From Butyrivibrio sp. MC2013 (GTDB taxonomy: Bacteria > Bacillota > Clostridia > Lachnospirales > Lachnospiraceae), in contig NZ_AUKE01000026.1 of assembly GCF_000424585.1 (NCBI RefSeq), positions 1 to 45,067 on the forward strand: DNA of 45,067 nucleotides, written 5' to 3'. The notes under the pieces were generated by a model that made no database searches, had not been told where the DNA came from, and saw only the letters and a program-made list of their open reading frames with translations. Shown piece after piece: positions 24,201-33,280 of the stretch. The position numbers and the translations under genes are program-made. The first letter of the stretch is position 1. The number at the start of each line of letters is the position of its first letter.

Positions 24201-24742
24201 TCTATATGAATGTTGCATCAGCCATGGAGAGGGCCAAAAATCCCGGGACTGAAGTACTGCCGGCATCGGTACTGTACTATCGCATATCTGATCCTGTGCT
24301 GAAGACTGACACAATAGACATGACCCCTGAGGAAATAGAGCGTAAGATCAGAAAAGAAATGAGGATGAAGGGCCTTGTCATAGATGACAGCACTGTTTTG
24401 GGCCTTATAGATACAAAGCTCCAAAATAAGAGCAGCGAATCGGACGTGGTTCCACTGAAAACCAAAAAGGATGGCAATCTTAGTTCTAACGCCTATTCCA
24501 TAGCGAGAGATGATTTTAACAGTGTATCAGATTATGTGGGTAAAAAGATCAGAGAGTTTGGCAAGCGGATAATGGACGGTGATATTGAGGTAAGTCCTTA
24601 TGAGATGAAGACCAAAAATGCCTGTGCCTATTGCAGCTTTCGTTCAGTTTGCGCCTACGATCCTTCGGTCAAGGGCTATGAAAGCAGGAGCCTTGTAAAG
24701 CTTGATAAGGATGAAGCCCTTGAAAAGATCAAAAATTCCTAA
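21203..24742 (+). CDS. addB: ATP-dependent helicase/deoxyribonuclease subunit AddB
   Basis: Partner of AddA in the RecBCD-like complex that resects double-strand breaks and recognises Chi. 1179 residues, usual for Firmicute AddB. The P-loop GPSGSGKS is at residues 6-13. The C-terminal nuclease has GKIDRID and VIDYKSGG (about 970-980), with YGLQLQL after it. The four-Cys iron-sulfur cluster is complete: C810 or C811 in FASCCYAHF, then C1141, C1144 and C1150 in CAYCSFRSVC, the same spacing pattern as known AddB proteins. ATG 21203 is chosen over ATG 21179 because GGGGGA precedes it and the protein then begins LRFIFGPSGSGKS. addA follows 35 bp later. Confidence 0.95.
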   Translation: MLRFIFGPSGSGKSRFLYSDMIKRSVEEASRRFFIIVPDQFTMQTQMDIVRLHPDKGMMNIDVLSFGRLSHRIFEETGEKREQTLDDLGKSLILRHVAGLHVDELPLIGPHMHKPGYIDEVKSTISEFMQYDISPDDIDRLIEVSQGRGALVARLKDLKILYREFLKYIKDKYTTSEETMSILCERLKHSELIKDSVIAFDGFTGFTPIQYRVIGRLMERAAEVTVTLDMGRDDDPYEEEIGDQDLFALSKKTVLSLERTLWKSDRERDPSYTPDFPIWRQHRRSTVNEIFMDKMGIPVRYENNPSLDFLEKNLYSYEKHTYTGDLKNDKGQESIVIASCMSIDEEVRSALIHISDLVRKDSSLMYKDFAIVCGDPQSYFDRIRKRAGDFEIPVYIDETRQIRLSPFIEFIRSSLEIVRTDYSFDSLFHYLRCGMADISRDQADRFENYVRALGIRGRKAYENIFTRHLSGRYDHNLTDDEREAYLQEMNDIRARIAASFKPLFDHCEGNVLDKCKGLYEFIVNAGCAGKLEALAAQFEQNGHGARAAAYRQIYKKVMDLLDQLASLLGDEVIELRDFEDILDAGFGEIEVGTIPGSVDTVRVGDMERSRLSDIRYLIFLGVNDSNIPKKADSGGFISGPDREYLAEQSLGFEMAPTSRQQIYIQRLYLYMNLTRPLDQLYMSYSAISADGSSLGPAYLIARVEALFPYLVPRQISGDEIDRILTVDDAMSKAGPMIREYAEGLMKGERQDQFLTLYRLLCRENRDLAHKLKESAFISYKHSPLADSLAAALYGSVITNSVSRLELFASCCYAHFVRYGLKLDERNEYEFDISDLGSVFHESLEKFAGKVEKEGLSLMDFTDEKGEEILDKVMEEVAVGYGDNILTSSARGRAGLERIRRILLTTVKSLRYQLTQGSFIPSGFEVDFHEAGNIDEINIALTDKEKKKIEKRMRLTGKIDRIDLAKDELGRVYVKVIDYKSGGKNIDLAAVYYGLQLQLVLYMNVASAMERAKNPGTEVLPASVLYYRISDPVLKTDTIDMTPEEIERKIRKEMRMKGLVIDDSTVLGLIDTKLQNKSSESDVVPLKTKKDGNLSSNAYSIARDDFNSVSDYVGKKIREFGKRIMDGDIEVSPYEMKTKNACAYCSFRSVCAYDPSVKGYESRSLVKLDKDEALEKIKNS

Positions 24743-24777
24743 ACCAGCATTAGCCCTATTAAGATGTGGAGAATTAT

Positions 24778-27700
24778 ATGGATTTTACCAGTGAACAAAA
24801 AAGTGTAATAAATGCCAGAAGATCCAACCTCCTTGTGTCTGCTGCTGCAGGGTCAGGCAAGACTGCAGTACTGGTGGAAAGGATCATACAGCTCATATCC
24901 CAAAAAGGACCTGATGGAGGAGAGCCTGTGGATATAGACAGGCTTTTAGTAGTGACCTTTACCAGGGCCGCTGCTTCTCAGATGAAGGAGAGGATCCATA
25001 AGGCCATAGAGCGTAAGCTGGAGGAGGAGCCCGGCAATATGCATCTGCAGCGTCAGGAGACTCTTATTCACAACGCCAGGATCATGACTATTGATGCCTT
25101 TTGTCAGCTTGTGATCAGGGAGAATTTTGGCGAGATCGGTATCGATCCTTCCTACAGAGTGGCAGATGAAGGCGAGATAAGGCTTCTTGCCAAAAACGCC
25201 ATGGCAGATTTTTTAGAAGAAAAGTATGCTGAGGAAGATAAAGACCTTCTTCTTGCTGCGGACTTTTTTTCTAAGGGCTCATCAGATACAGAGCTTGAGG
25301 AGAATATCAATAAGCTATATAAGTTTTCTCAGGGTATGCCATTTCCCGGAGACTACCTTAAAGAGCAGGCTACGTTAAAGAGGATCGATGAAGATAATAT
25401 CGACAATACTTACTGGATAGCTCTGATCAGGGAAAACTGCCAAAAAATCCTGAGCTATTGTGCTCAGCTTGCGGAGACAGCTTATGAGATATCCCAAAAG
25501 AGCGCAGGTCCCTACATGTATATGGACCTGTTGGAAAAAGAGAAAGATGAGCTATGGCAGGCTGTAGAGGCCGCTAGTTATGATGATATGAGAAGGGCTG
25601 TTGTGGGCTTTGATTTTGGGAAGCTTTCTACTAAACAGGACCCTTCTGTTTCCGTATATTTCAGGGATAGAGCCAAGGCAATCAGAGATGAATATAAAAA
25701 AAGGGTAAGAAAGCTGGAGAAAGATTTTTTTACTATGTCCAAAGAGGATATGATAGCCAGCATGAGGCTCTGCGATGAAGCTCTGGGGAGCCTTTGCAGG
25801 CTGACAGCAGGATATACAACGGCTCTTGAAAAAGCAAAGAACCAAAGGGGCGTGATCGACTTTAATGACATGGAACACATGGCCCTTAATATACTGCTGG
25901 ATAAGGATCCGGAAAGCGGTGACATCAGAGCAAGTGATGTTGCCCACAAGTACAGGGGGTATTACAGGGAGATACTCATAGATGAGTATCAGGATTCCAA
26001 TATGGTCCAGGAGCTCATACTGTCCTCAGTATCCGGCGAAGAGGACGGGGTATATAACCGCTTTATGGTGGGCGATGTAAAGCAGAGTATATACAAATTC
26101 AGGCTGGCCAAGCCCGAGATATTTATGAAAGGCCTTAGAGAATACAGCAGGGAAGAAGCTGCTGATTTTAGAAGGATAGATCTCCACAAAAACTTTCGTT
26201 CCCGCTGTCAGGTACTGGATTTTGTTAATTATATCTTTAGAAGGATCATGGCCGTGGATCTGGGGAGCGTGGACTATGACGAGGATGCCATGCTTCAGGC
26301 AGGGGCAGATTATCCCTTGCCTGATGCCAAAAAGCCCGGTTCCCAAGCTGAAGATGATCCCTTTGCAACGGAACTTTTGCTGATCAAAAGCGGCGCAGAA
26401 GATGACTCTGATAATGATACAGGAGCAGAGTCATCTGATGAGGAAGATGGCGAAGACGCGAGGACGGATTATCCCAGAGAATATGAAGAGGCGCCTCTTA
26501 GCTTTTCAAATCTTAATTCCAAGCAGCAGGAAGCCTATCTCATATCCGGCAGGATAAAGCAGCTTATGGAAGACGGTCTTGTCAGTGACAATAACGGCGG
26601 CTTTAGGAAGGTAAGGTATTCGGACATAGTGATCCTCCTTAGGACTGGCGCTGTCTGGGCTGACAGCTTTAGAAAAGTCCTGGAGGCCAGAGGCATCCCT
26701 GCATATGTGGAGTCCAGAACAGGGTATTTTGATGCAGTGGAAGTGGCTGCGCTTATGGACCTGCTAAAGATTCTGGATAACCCTTTGCTGGATATATCTC
26801 TTGCAGGTGTCATGCATTCCATGCTCTTTTCCTTTACAGATTCGGAGCTGGCCTCTCTGAGAGCTCTTTATAATCATGTATATGGTCCGGAAAAAAAGAT
26901 GCCTCTTTATGAAGAGCTAAAGCTTGTGGAGAGGGGCTATGATGAAGGAGCTTATAAGGATGCGGGCTTTATAAAAAACGATGAACTTGATGCTCTTTTA
27001 GAAAAGCTTAAAAGCTTTATGAGAGACATAGATGACCTTCGGGAGCATGCTGTATATATGCCTGTTCACGAGCTCCTTGGTTACGCGCTTGATAAGACCT
27101 CTTATCTGGAGCTTATCAGCGCCATGCCTTCAGGCTCCAGGCGTAGAGCCAATGTGGATATGCTCATGGAGAGAGCTTCCAGCTTTGAGAAGACCAGCTT
27201 TAAGGGACTCTTTCATTTTGTCAGATATATTGAGGAGCTCAGGAAATATGAGGTGGACTATGGCGAAGCCAATGTCCTTGATGAAAACGCCGATCTTGTG
27301 CGTATCATGAGCATCCATAAGAGTAAAGGTTTGGAATTCCCCATAGTATTTGTGGCGGGAATGTCCAAGACCTTTAATACCAGTGATTCCAGGGACTTTG
27401 TCCTGATGGATGAAAAGCTGGGTATAGCAGGCAAATGCACTGATAGCAGGAGAAAACTGGTCTACAGTACTCCATACAGAAATCTGGTATCCGGAGAGAT
27501 GAGGCTGGAGGCCTTGGGAGAAGAGCTAAGAGTGCTGTACGTTGCTATGACCAGGGCCAAGGAAAAGCTCATTTTGCTGGGGAGTATAAGCAAGCTGGAA
27601 TCAAAGCTTGCAGATGCTGTATCTATGTGTGAAAGAAAGCATGCGAATGCGCAGGAAGATGAGACAGTACCTTACGGCGTAAGGTCGCAGGCCAGGTCCT

Positions 27701-28743
27701 ACATGGATCTTTTGATCCCGGCGCTATCCTATCATCCGGCAATAGGTAAGCTGGCAGAGGATATGGGCCTTGATTTTGACAAATCTGCATATAGTGCTGC
27801 AAACAATGCTCCAAACTATGGACGTGACTCCATGGGTAATATATTACCCATGGAAGAGCTCCTTGGCGTAGTAGCTCCCCTTAAGATCAGTGTATATTCA
27901 TCGAAAGACCTTAGAAAAATAGAGAATCAGGAAGAAGCAGAAGCTGCCATAAGAAAGCTTAGACTTGATAAAGCAGGAAAAGGCAGCTCTTATGACAAGG
28001 TTCTTTTGAAGAAGCTTGATGAGAATTTCTCTTGGAAATACTCTCATACCGATTATCAGGGACTATTTACCAAGACAACGGTCACAGAGCTGAAAAAGGC
28101 TGCTCATGCAGGAGAAGAAGAGGAAGCCCAGATGCTCTATCCTTCTGCACCCGATCAGGCTGAGCCCCTCTTTATCAGGGGGGAGAGAGCACTTGGAGCT
28201 GCCGCAAGGGGCAGCATCTATCATAGAGTGATGGAGCTTTTGGATCATGAGATATTTGATGATCCAATCATCATGTCCTCTGACAATCTAAGGAGTGCAT
28301 ACGACAGTGTTATGAACTGGATGCGCCAAAAAGAAGACCAGGGGCTCTTATCAGAGGGCAGCTGTGATAATACAAGGCCTTATGATATCATCTCTTTTCT
28401 TAGGTCTGATCTGGGAAAACGTATGGCTGCTTCATACAGGGAAGGGGGACTATATAGAGAGCATCCCTTTATGCTGGGACTTCCTGCAAGGAGCCTGGGA
28501 GAGCAGTTCCCTGAAAGCGAGCTGGTCCTGATCCAGGGCGTGATTGATGCCTACTTTATGGAAGAAGGCGAGATAGTACTCCTTGACTACAAGACTGATA
28601 AGGTAAGTTCAGATGAGGAGCTGTCCGGACGATATAAGGTCCAGTTGGACTACTATCAGACAGCTCTTGAGAGACTCCTTCACAAGAAGGTTAAGAGCAG
28701 ATACCTATATTCCTTCTGCCTAGGACATGAAGTGAAGGTCTGA
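24778..28743 (+). CDS. addA: ATP-dependent helicase/nuclease subunit AddA
   Basis: UvrD/Rep-type 3'-5' helicase with a C-terminal nuclease, 1321 residues (family usually 1200-1280). Walker A AAAGSGKT is at residues 22-29. Other helicase motifs: LLVVTFTRAAASQMKERI, the Walker B region YREILIDEYQDSN, GDVKQSIYKFR, MSIHKSKGLEFPIVFVAGM and ELRVLYVAMTRAKEKL. The nuclease centre is VLLDYKTDKV with D1270 and K1272. The start is ATG 24778 with GTGGAG upstream. An acidic insert near residue 540 (AEDDSDNDTGAESSDEEDGE) explains part of the extra length and looks disordered. It is co-transcribed with addB. Confidence 0.96.
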   Translation: MDFTSEQKSVINARRSNLLVSAAAGSGKTAVLVERIIQLISQKGPDGGEPVDIDRLLVVTFTRAAASQMKERIHKAIERKLEEEPGNMHLQRQETLIHNARIMTIDAFCQLVIRENFGEIGIDPSYRVADEGEIRLLAKNAMADFLEEKYAEEDKDLLLAADFFSKGSSDTELEENINKLYKFSQGMPFPGDYLKEQATLKRIDEDNIDNTYWIALIRENCQKILSYCAQLAETAYEISQKSAGPYMYMDLLEKEKDELWQAVEAASYDDMRRAVVGFDFGKLSTKQDPSVSVYFRDRAKAIRDEYKKRVRKLEKDFFTMSKEDMIASMRLCDEALGSLCRLTAGYTTALEKAKNQRGVIDFNDMEHMALNILLDKDPESGDIRASDVAHKYRGYYREILIDEYQDSNMVQELILSSVSGEEDGVYNRFMVGDVKQSIYKFRLAKPEIFMKGLREYSREEAADFRRIDLHKNFRSRCQVLDFVNYIFRRIMAVDLGSVDYDEDAMLQAGADYPLPDAKKPGSQAEDDPFATELLLIKSGAEDDSDNDTGAESSDEEDGEDARTDYPREYEEAPLSFSNLNSKQQEAYLISGRIKQLMEDGLVSDNNGGFRKVRYSDIVILLRTGAVWADSFRKVLEARGIPAYVESRTGYFDAVEVAALMDLLKILDNPLLDISLAGVMHSMLFSFTDSELASLRALYNHVYGPEKKMPLYEELKLVERGYDEGAYKDAGFIKNDELDALLEKLKSFMRDIDDLREHAVYMPVHELLGYALDKTSYLELISAMPSGSRRRANVDMLMERASSFEKTSFKGLFHFVRYIEELRKYEVDYGEANVLDENADLVRIMSIHKSKGLEFPIVFVAGMSKTFNTSDSRDFVLMDEKLGIAGKCTDSRRKLVYSTPYRNLVSGEMRLEALGEELRVLYVAMTRAKEKLILLGSISKLESKLADAVSMCERKHANAQEDETVPYGVRSQARSYMDLLIPALSYHPAIGKLAEDMGLDFDKSAYSAANNAPNYGRDSMGNILPMEELLGVVAPLKISVYSSKDLRKIENQEEAEAAIRKLRLDKAGKGSSYDKVLLKKLDENFSWKYSHTDYQGLFTKTTVTELKKAAHAGEEEEAQMLYPSAPDQAEPLFIRGERALGAAARGSIYHRVMELLDHEIFDDPIIMSSDNLRSAYDSVMNWMRQKEDQGLLSEGSCDNTRPYDIISFLRSDLGKRMAASYREGGLYREHPFMLGLPARSLGEQFPESELVLIQGVIDAYFMEEGEIVLLDYKTDKVSSDEELSGRYKVQLDYYQTALERLLHKKVKSRYLYSFCLGHEVKV

Positions 28744-28790
28744 TGTATACAGGAGAATCAGGATAAATAGCAAATATGGATCACTAATTA

Positions 28791-28832
28791 AAAGACCACA
28801 GAGCATTCCGCGGGTAATGCTCTGTGGTCTTT
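28791..28832. terminator. Bidirectional terminator between addA and thiT
   Basis: AAAGACCACAGAGCATT (28791-28807) and AATGCTCTGTGGTCTTT (28816-28832) form a perfect 17-bp stem with A/T-rich flanks on both sides. Confidence 0.85.
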
Positions 28833-28865
28833 AATAATACATATGAATGATAATTATAAAAGGGC

Positions 28866-29579
28866 TTAGCCTTCCTGTTTTACTGCCTCAAGATATCTGG
28901 AATCATTTTCACTGGCAATGATCTTGACTCTCACAAGTGCCTTCCTGACAGCGGGAACTGCAAGGATAGCAAGTGTGATAGCGGCTTCAGCCATGATGTA
29001 GAGACCGTTATAGGAGAGTGAATAGATCAGTACGCTCTGTCCTTCGGGAGCATACATTCCAAAGAAGACTATTCCTGATAATACAGCAAAGAACATACGT
29101 CCTATGATACCTGTAAGGTAGCCAAGGAGGATGCCGTTCTTCTTTTTGGAGAAGAGTCCTGAGAGGCCAAGAGCGCCAAAGGCGAATACATAGTCAAGCA
29201 GCATCTGAGGAACGCTGATGATATAGGGATCTATGAGCATCTGCAGGAGTCCGTAGGATACACCTGCCATGATACCGCTTCTAAGGCCGTAGATATGACC
29301 TACAAAGCAGATGAAGAACATGGAAAAGAGTGTTACGGAGCCGCCCTGAGGCAGATGGATGAGCTTGATATTGCTGGTCACAAATGCCAGTGCAATGCAG
29401 ACAGAAGATACAGCAAGCTGACGTGCTGACAGGCGAAACTTATTGTCTTTGCTGGTAAAAAAGCATGTGAGAAATACGGCGAGCAGCATGATGACTACAA
29501 AAAGAGTATAGCCGCTGTTGGTGAAAGCGTAGGTAGTATCACCGTATTCATCTACCTGGCTTGTGAAAAAATTGAGCAT
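28866..29579 (-). CDS. thiT: Thiamine-specific ECF transporter S component ThiT
   Basis: Membrane substrate-binding unit that captures thiamine and works with a shared ECF energising module encoded elsewhere. 237 residues. The ThiT core is clear: HLPQGGSVTLFSMFFICFVG, GLRSGIMAGVSYGLLQMLI and DPYIISVPQMLLDYVFAFG, which include the family's thiamine-site aromatic and acidic residues. It is longer than the roughly 180-200 residues usual for ThiT, with an extra N-terminal hydrophobic segment (GYTLFVVIMLLAVFLTCFF) and a charged tail. ATG 29579 is preferred because GGGGAGG precedes it. A TPP riboswitch upstream confirms the thiamine role. Confidence 0.93.
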   Translation of the reverse strand: MLNFFTSQVDEYGDTTYAFTNSGYTLFVVIMLLAVFLTCFFTSKDNKFRLSARQLAVSSVCIALAFVTSNIKLIHLPQGGSVTLFSMFFICFVGHIYGLRSGIMAGVSYGLLQMLIDPYIISVPQMLLDYVFAFGALGLSGLFSKKKNGILLGYLTGIIGRMFFAVLSGIVFFGMYAPEGQSVLIYSLSYNGLYIMAEAAITLAILAVPAVRKALVRVKIIASENDSRYLEAVKQEG

Positions 29580-29693
29580 AAGAATCCTCCCCTGGCCATA
29601 GGCCAATCATATTATTGAATGTATCTTGGATCAGCGATCCAAATAATATAGATGCAGAGGGAAATACAGTATCAGAACGATACTGCTAGTCTG

Positions 29694-29864
29694 TGCTTCC
29701 TTACGCCGGTATTACCCGGTTCAAGTAATGAGGGTCGGTCCAAAACTGCAGATTTATGCCGCGGTCTGCCTAAACAGACCTTATTCATCAGCTGGATGCT
29801 CATGAACACTGGTGACTAAATCTTAACAAGCTCCGGAACCTTCTCAGCATGGCTCCCCTAGCAA
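29694..29864 (-). promoter_or_regulatory. TPP riboswitch (THI box) upstream of thiT
   Basis: Read on the minus strand: 5' TTGCTAGGGGAGCC, GCTGAGA, a long expanded P3 arm, then the conserved pyrophosphate-side block ACTTGAACCGGGTAATACC and GGCGTAAGGAA. P1 is TGCT/AGCA. The P3 region is unusually large, near 90 nt. Downstream, a hairpin (CAGTATC/GATACTG) and TTTCCCTCT, which can pair with the thiT Shine-Dalgarno AGGGGAGG, suggest translational control (inference). Confidence 0.93.
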
Positions 29865-29874
29865 CTTCTCATAT

Positions 29875-29902
29875 AATCTAGCATATTGTCATGAGATATC
29901 AA
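29875..29902 (-). promoter_or_regulatory. thiT promoter
   Basis: On the minus strand TTGATA (29902-29897) and TAGATT (29880-29875), 16-bp spacer, place the start a few bases before the riboswitch. Confidence 0.55.
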
Positions 29903-29904
29903 AT

Positions 29905-30125
29905 GTGAGTATTGCACAAATAAATCCAAACTATTTGAGCAATCTATACAGAATGCATATTGTCAGACTATGACGAAATAGCGTACATTAATGAAGGCCC
30001 CTCTTTGAGAGGCTATTTTTGAGCGGCAAATGGCCCTTTTTTATAGAGCAAAATGGCCTCCTAAGCTCAAATCATAAAATATGTTGCAATTAGTTTGATC
30101 ATAGTTGATCTGCATGATCTGATCC
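29905..30125. other. Divergent spacer between thiT and the HAD gene
   Basis: Nothing firm is seen apart from partial palindromes around 29994-30055 (GGCCCCTCTTTGAGAGG, AAATGGCCC, AAAATGGCC). No ORF or known RNA. Confidence 0.4.
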
Positions 30126-30144
30126 GCAGACGGGAAGGAAGAAT

Positions 30145-30816
30145 ATGCTGAAATATGTATTGTTTGATCTGGACGGAACGCTTACGGATTCCGGTCTTGG
30201 TATAACCAAGGCTGCTCAATATGCTCTTGAAGATCAGGGCATCCATGAACCTGATGCATCCAGGCTCTCTTTTTTTGTAGGACCACCCCTTAATGTTACA
30301 TTCACAGAGAAATATGGTATGGACGAAGCCCAGGCAAAGCAGGCTGTCGCCAAATACAGGGAATACTATATCCCTACAGGTATATTTGAAAATGAGCTCT
30401 ATGAGGGTGTTCCGGAGATGCTCAGGGATCTGAAGGAGGCTGGCCTTCATTTGGCTATCGCATCCTCTAAGGTACAGAGTCAGGTTATGCGGGTACTCAA
30501 GCATTTCGATATAGATTCTTATTTTGAAGTTGTAGTAGGAAGCGAGCCGGACGGCAGACGAAGCGACAAGAGGGAAGTAGTAGAAGAAGCCTTAAGGCAG
30601 CTCATGGCCAATGCTGATGAGACTGCTATGGTGGGCGATCGTAAATTCGACATGGCAGGTGCCAAAGCCTATGACCTGATGGCAGTAGGCGTAAGTTACG
30701 GCTACGGCTCTTATGTTGAGCTTAGGGCAGCAGGTGCTGACAAGGTAGCTGATTCAGTGGAAGACCTTGGTAATATCCTCTTATCAGCCTGCGGCGCACT
30801 CAGGGAAGTGTGTTAA
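30145..30816 (+). CDS. HAD-superfamily hydrolase, phosphoglycolate-phosphatase-like
   Basis: A 223-residue cytoplasmic phosphatase. Motif I is FDLDGTLTDSG with nucleophile D8 and acid D10; motif II lies in LAIASSKVQ; motifs III and IV are in SDKREVVEEAL and MVGDRKFDMAGAKA. The cap is alpha-helical (subclass IA), as in Gph/PpaX. GGAAGGAAGA precedes the ATG. The substrate could be phosphoglycolate, pyrophosphate or a nucleotide; sequence does not decide. It is a single-gene unit ended by a terminator shared with the convergent hflX. Confidence 0.92.
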   Translation: MLKYVLFDLDGTLTDSGLGITKAAQYALEDQGIHEPDASRLSFFVGPPLNVTFTEKYGMDEAQAKQAVAKYREYYIPTGIFENELYEGVPEMLRDLKEAGLHLAIASSKVQSQVMRVLKHFDIDSYFEVVVGSEPDGRRSDKREVVEEALRQLMANADETAMVGDRKFDMAGAKAYDLMAVGVSYGYGSYVELRAAGADKVADSVEDLGNILLSACGALREVC

Positions 30817-30841
30817 TGTCATGAATGATTAGAGCTAATGC

Positions 30842-30889
30842 AAAAAGGCAAATGAATGTATGATAACATACCGCTTCATTTGCCTTTTT
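30842..30889. terminator. Bidirectional terminator between the HAD gene and hflX
   Basis: AAAAAGGCAAATGAA (30842-30856) pairs with TTCATTTGCCTTTTT (30875-30889), with an inner TATG/CATA pairing. A- and T-runs serve both strands. Confidence 0.9.
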
Positions 30890-30895
30890 AATATC

Positions 30896-32206
30896 TTATG
30901 ATAATAAATATTCTTTATACCTGTTTTGATCTGCTTTTCTAAGAAAAGCAGTGACTTCTATACCATCTTCAAGGTATTTGCTGCTTGTGACCTTACAGCT
31001 GTCATTTATCCGGGAGAAGATGTCGCCTCTTTTGTAAGGGATCATGAGACTTACCTGAGTCTCATCTTCTGCCAGGACCTTGTCTATAAGGGAGAGGAGT
31101 TCCTCCATCCCTGTGTCGTTTTTGGCTGACATATATATATTATTGTCCCTGACAAAGGGAAGCTCTATCCTGTCTGCTATGTCGCCTTTGTTATAAACAT
31201 ATATTTTGGGCACAGTGCCAGCACCTATCTCATTAAGGGTGCTGTCTGTAACCTCTATATGCCTCCTGTGATCGGGGTCCGAGTAGTCTATGACTTCCAG
31301 TATCAGATCGGCATATTTGATCTCTTCCAGCGTGGATCTGAAGGCTTTTACCAGGGAGGTGGGAAGGTCGTCTATAAAGCCTACTGTGTCAGAAAGGAGG
31401 AAAGTCCTGTGTCCCTGAGGACTTATCTTCCTCACAGAAGTATCAAGGGTAGCAAAGAGCATATCCTTTTCCATGACCAGCTTGTCTTCATCGCTGCTTC
31501 CGGTAATGCCCAGCAGATGGTTCATTAGGGTGGACTTGCCTGCATTGGTATAGCCTGCCAGAGCGATCTTGGGGAAGGGAGAAGAGAGACGCTTTTCTCT
31601 TTGGGTTGCGCGTTCTTTGTCCATCTCTTTAAGCTCACGCCTAAGCTCTGCCAGTCTGTGTTCTATATGCCTTCTGTCCAGTTCCAGCTTTTTTTCACCG
31701 GCACCCTTTGAAGATTTGGAACCGCTGGCTCCGCCTTGCCTGGTCAGGCCGCTCCTCATATGGGAGAGGCGGGGGAGCATATACTCCAGTCTTGCATATT
31801 CTACCTGGAGCAGGGCTTCTCTGGTCCTGGCTCTTTCAGAGAATATCTGTAGTATCAGAGCTGTCTTGTCTATGACCTCGCGGTCTAAGGCTCTCTCCAG
31901 GTTTCTGATCTGCATGGGAGTCAGAGTGGAATTGAAGATAACTATATCTGCATCGTCATAGCCTATCCTGGCCTTGATCTCTTCCACTTTGCCGCTTCCT
32001 ACCAGAGTGGCCTGGTTGACAGAGGGAGAGTTCTGGGTGATCATGGCGCATACCTTCATGCCTGCAGCCTTCGCAAGGCCTTTTAGCTCATTCATGGAGC
32101 TTTCAAACAAGTCTGCGTCATCACCGGTGTTTAGTCCTGCCAGGAGGGCTATTATCTCCTTGTCGTCTGATGTGTTATATAATTGTGCTTCTTTTTGATT
32201 TGCCAT
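30896..32206 (-). CDS. hflX: Ribosome-associated GTPase HflX
   Basis: Splits or rescues stalled ribosomes under stress. 436 residues with the HflX N-terminal domain (LVGSGKVEEIKARI, FNSTLTPMQIRNLERAL, VIDKTALILQIFSERARTRE), the Gly-rich linker GLTRQGGASGSKSSKGAGEK, and the G domain: G1 GYTNAGKST, G3 DTVGFI with DLPTSLVKAFRSTLEE, and G4 as YNKGD (usual NKxD). The G4 Asn-Lys is retained with Gly before Asp. AAGGAGC lies three bases before the ATG. It is the second gene after asnA (30-bp gap). Confidence 0.95.
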   Translation of the reverse strand: MANQKEAQLYNTSDDKEIIALLAGLNTGDDADLFESSMNELKGLAKAAGMKVCAMITQNSPSVNQATLVGSGKVEEIKARIGYDDADIVIFNSTLTPMQIRNLERALDREVIDKTALILQIFSERARTREALLQVEYARLEYMLPRLSHMRSGLTRQGGASGSKSSKGAGEKKLELDRRHIEHRLAELRRELKEMDKERATQREKRLSSPFPKIALAGYTNAGKSTLMNHLLGITGSSDEDKLVMEKDMLFATLDTSVRKISPQGHRTFLLSDTVGFIDDLPTSLVKAFRSTLEEIKYADLILEVIDYSDPDHRRHIEVTDSTLNEIGAGTVPKIYVYNKGDIADRIELPFVRDNNIYMSAKNDTGMEELLSLIDKVLAEDETQVSLMIPYKRGDIFSRINDSCKVTSSKYLEDGIEVTAFLRKADQNRYKEYLLS

Positions 32207-32236
32207 CTTGCTCCTTATGCGTGAGAATAGCAGGTA

Positions 32237-33247
32237 TCACAGGAGCTGTACTCCGTTCTCTTTGCATATTCTCTCTGTTTCTGAAGGCCAAAGTGAGCAC
32301 TGTACCTCACCGATGTGGGCCTTTCTCAGGAAGAACATACATATTCTGGACTGGCCGATACCGCCGCCGATGGTGTAGGGCAGTTCCTTGTTCAGGATAG
32401 CCTTCTGGAAGGGAAGTTCTGCTCTTTCGGTGCAGCCTGCTTTCTCCAGCTGTGTCTTTAAGCTGTTTTCATCTACACGGATACCCATGGATGACAGCTC
32501 AAGAGCAATGTCCAGGACAGGATAGTATACCAGGATGTCTCCGTTGAGTTCCCAGTCATCATAGTCGGGAGCACGTCCGTCATGAGGAATGCCTGAAGCG
32601 AGCTTGTCGCCGATCTTCATGATGCATACAGCACCCTTTGCTTTGGTGATGTAGTATTCCCTTTCCTTGGGAGTATATTCGGGGAACATATCCTCCAGTT
32701 CCTGAGCAGTGATAAAGAAGATGTCCTGAGGCAGGATCTCTTCGATATAGTCATACTTGATAGAGAGATATTTCTCAGTCTTGCGAAGGACGCTATATAC
32801 ACCACGGACTGTTTCCTGGAGGAATTCAATATTTCTGTCGGACTTGTCGATGACCTTCTCCCAATCCCACTGATCTACAAAGATAGAGTGGATATTGTCA
32901 GGATCTTCGTCTCTTCTGATAGCGTTCATATCAGTGTAGAGTCCCTTGCCTGTATAAAAGTCGTATTTCTTAAGGGCATATCGCTTCCATTTGGCCAGTG
33001 ATTGTACGATCTCAGCGTGATGGATATCATCATTCTTGATATCAAAATCTACAGGTCTCTCATATCCATTTAGATTATCATTAAGACCGGAAGTAGGATC
33101 TACAAATAAAGGAGCGGATACTCTAAGAAGATTGAGGCGCTCTGCCAATAGTCCCTGAAAAAAGTCTTTGACGGTTTTAATGGCAACCTGTGTGTCATAA
33201 AGGTTCAGTTCGGAGTGATACCCCTTGGGAAGCGTTATGTTTTCCAT
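32237..33247 (-). CDS. asnA: Aspartate-ammonia ligase (AsnA)
   Basis: Makes asparagine from aspartate, ammonia and ATP, through a class II aminoacyl-tRNA-synthetase-like fold. 336 residues, as in E. coli AsnA (330). Recognised segments: KDFFQGLLAERLNLLRVSAP, VDPTSGLNDNLNGYERPVDF, HAEIVQSLAKWKR, GKGLYTDMNAIRRDE, DQWDWEK, and the C-terminal TIGGGIGQSRICMFFLRKAH. GAAAGG precedes the ATG by about eight bases. It leads an asnA-hflX operon from a good promoter at 33281-33309. No T-box or other riboswitch is seen in its short leader. Confidence 0.96.
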   Translation of the reverse strand: MENITLPKGYHSELNLYDTQVAIKTVKDFFQGLLAERLNLLRVSAPLFVDPTSGLNDNLNGYERPVDFDIKNDDIHHAEIVQSLAKWKRYALKKYDFYTGKGLYTDMNAIRRDEDPDNIHSIFVDQWDWEKVIDKSDRNIEFLQETVRGVYSVLRKTEKYLSIKYDYIEEILPQDIFFITAQELEDMFPEYTPKEREYYITKAKGAVCIMKIGDKLASGIPHDGRAPDYDDWELNGDILVYYPVLDIALELSSMGIRVDENSLKTQLEKAGCTERAELPFQKAILNKELPYTIGGGIGQSRICMFFLRKAHIGEVQCSLWPSETERICKENGVQLL

Positions 33248-33280
33248 ATTTATACACCTTTCTAAAAAATCATAATACTT

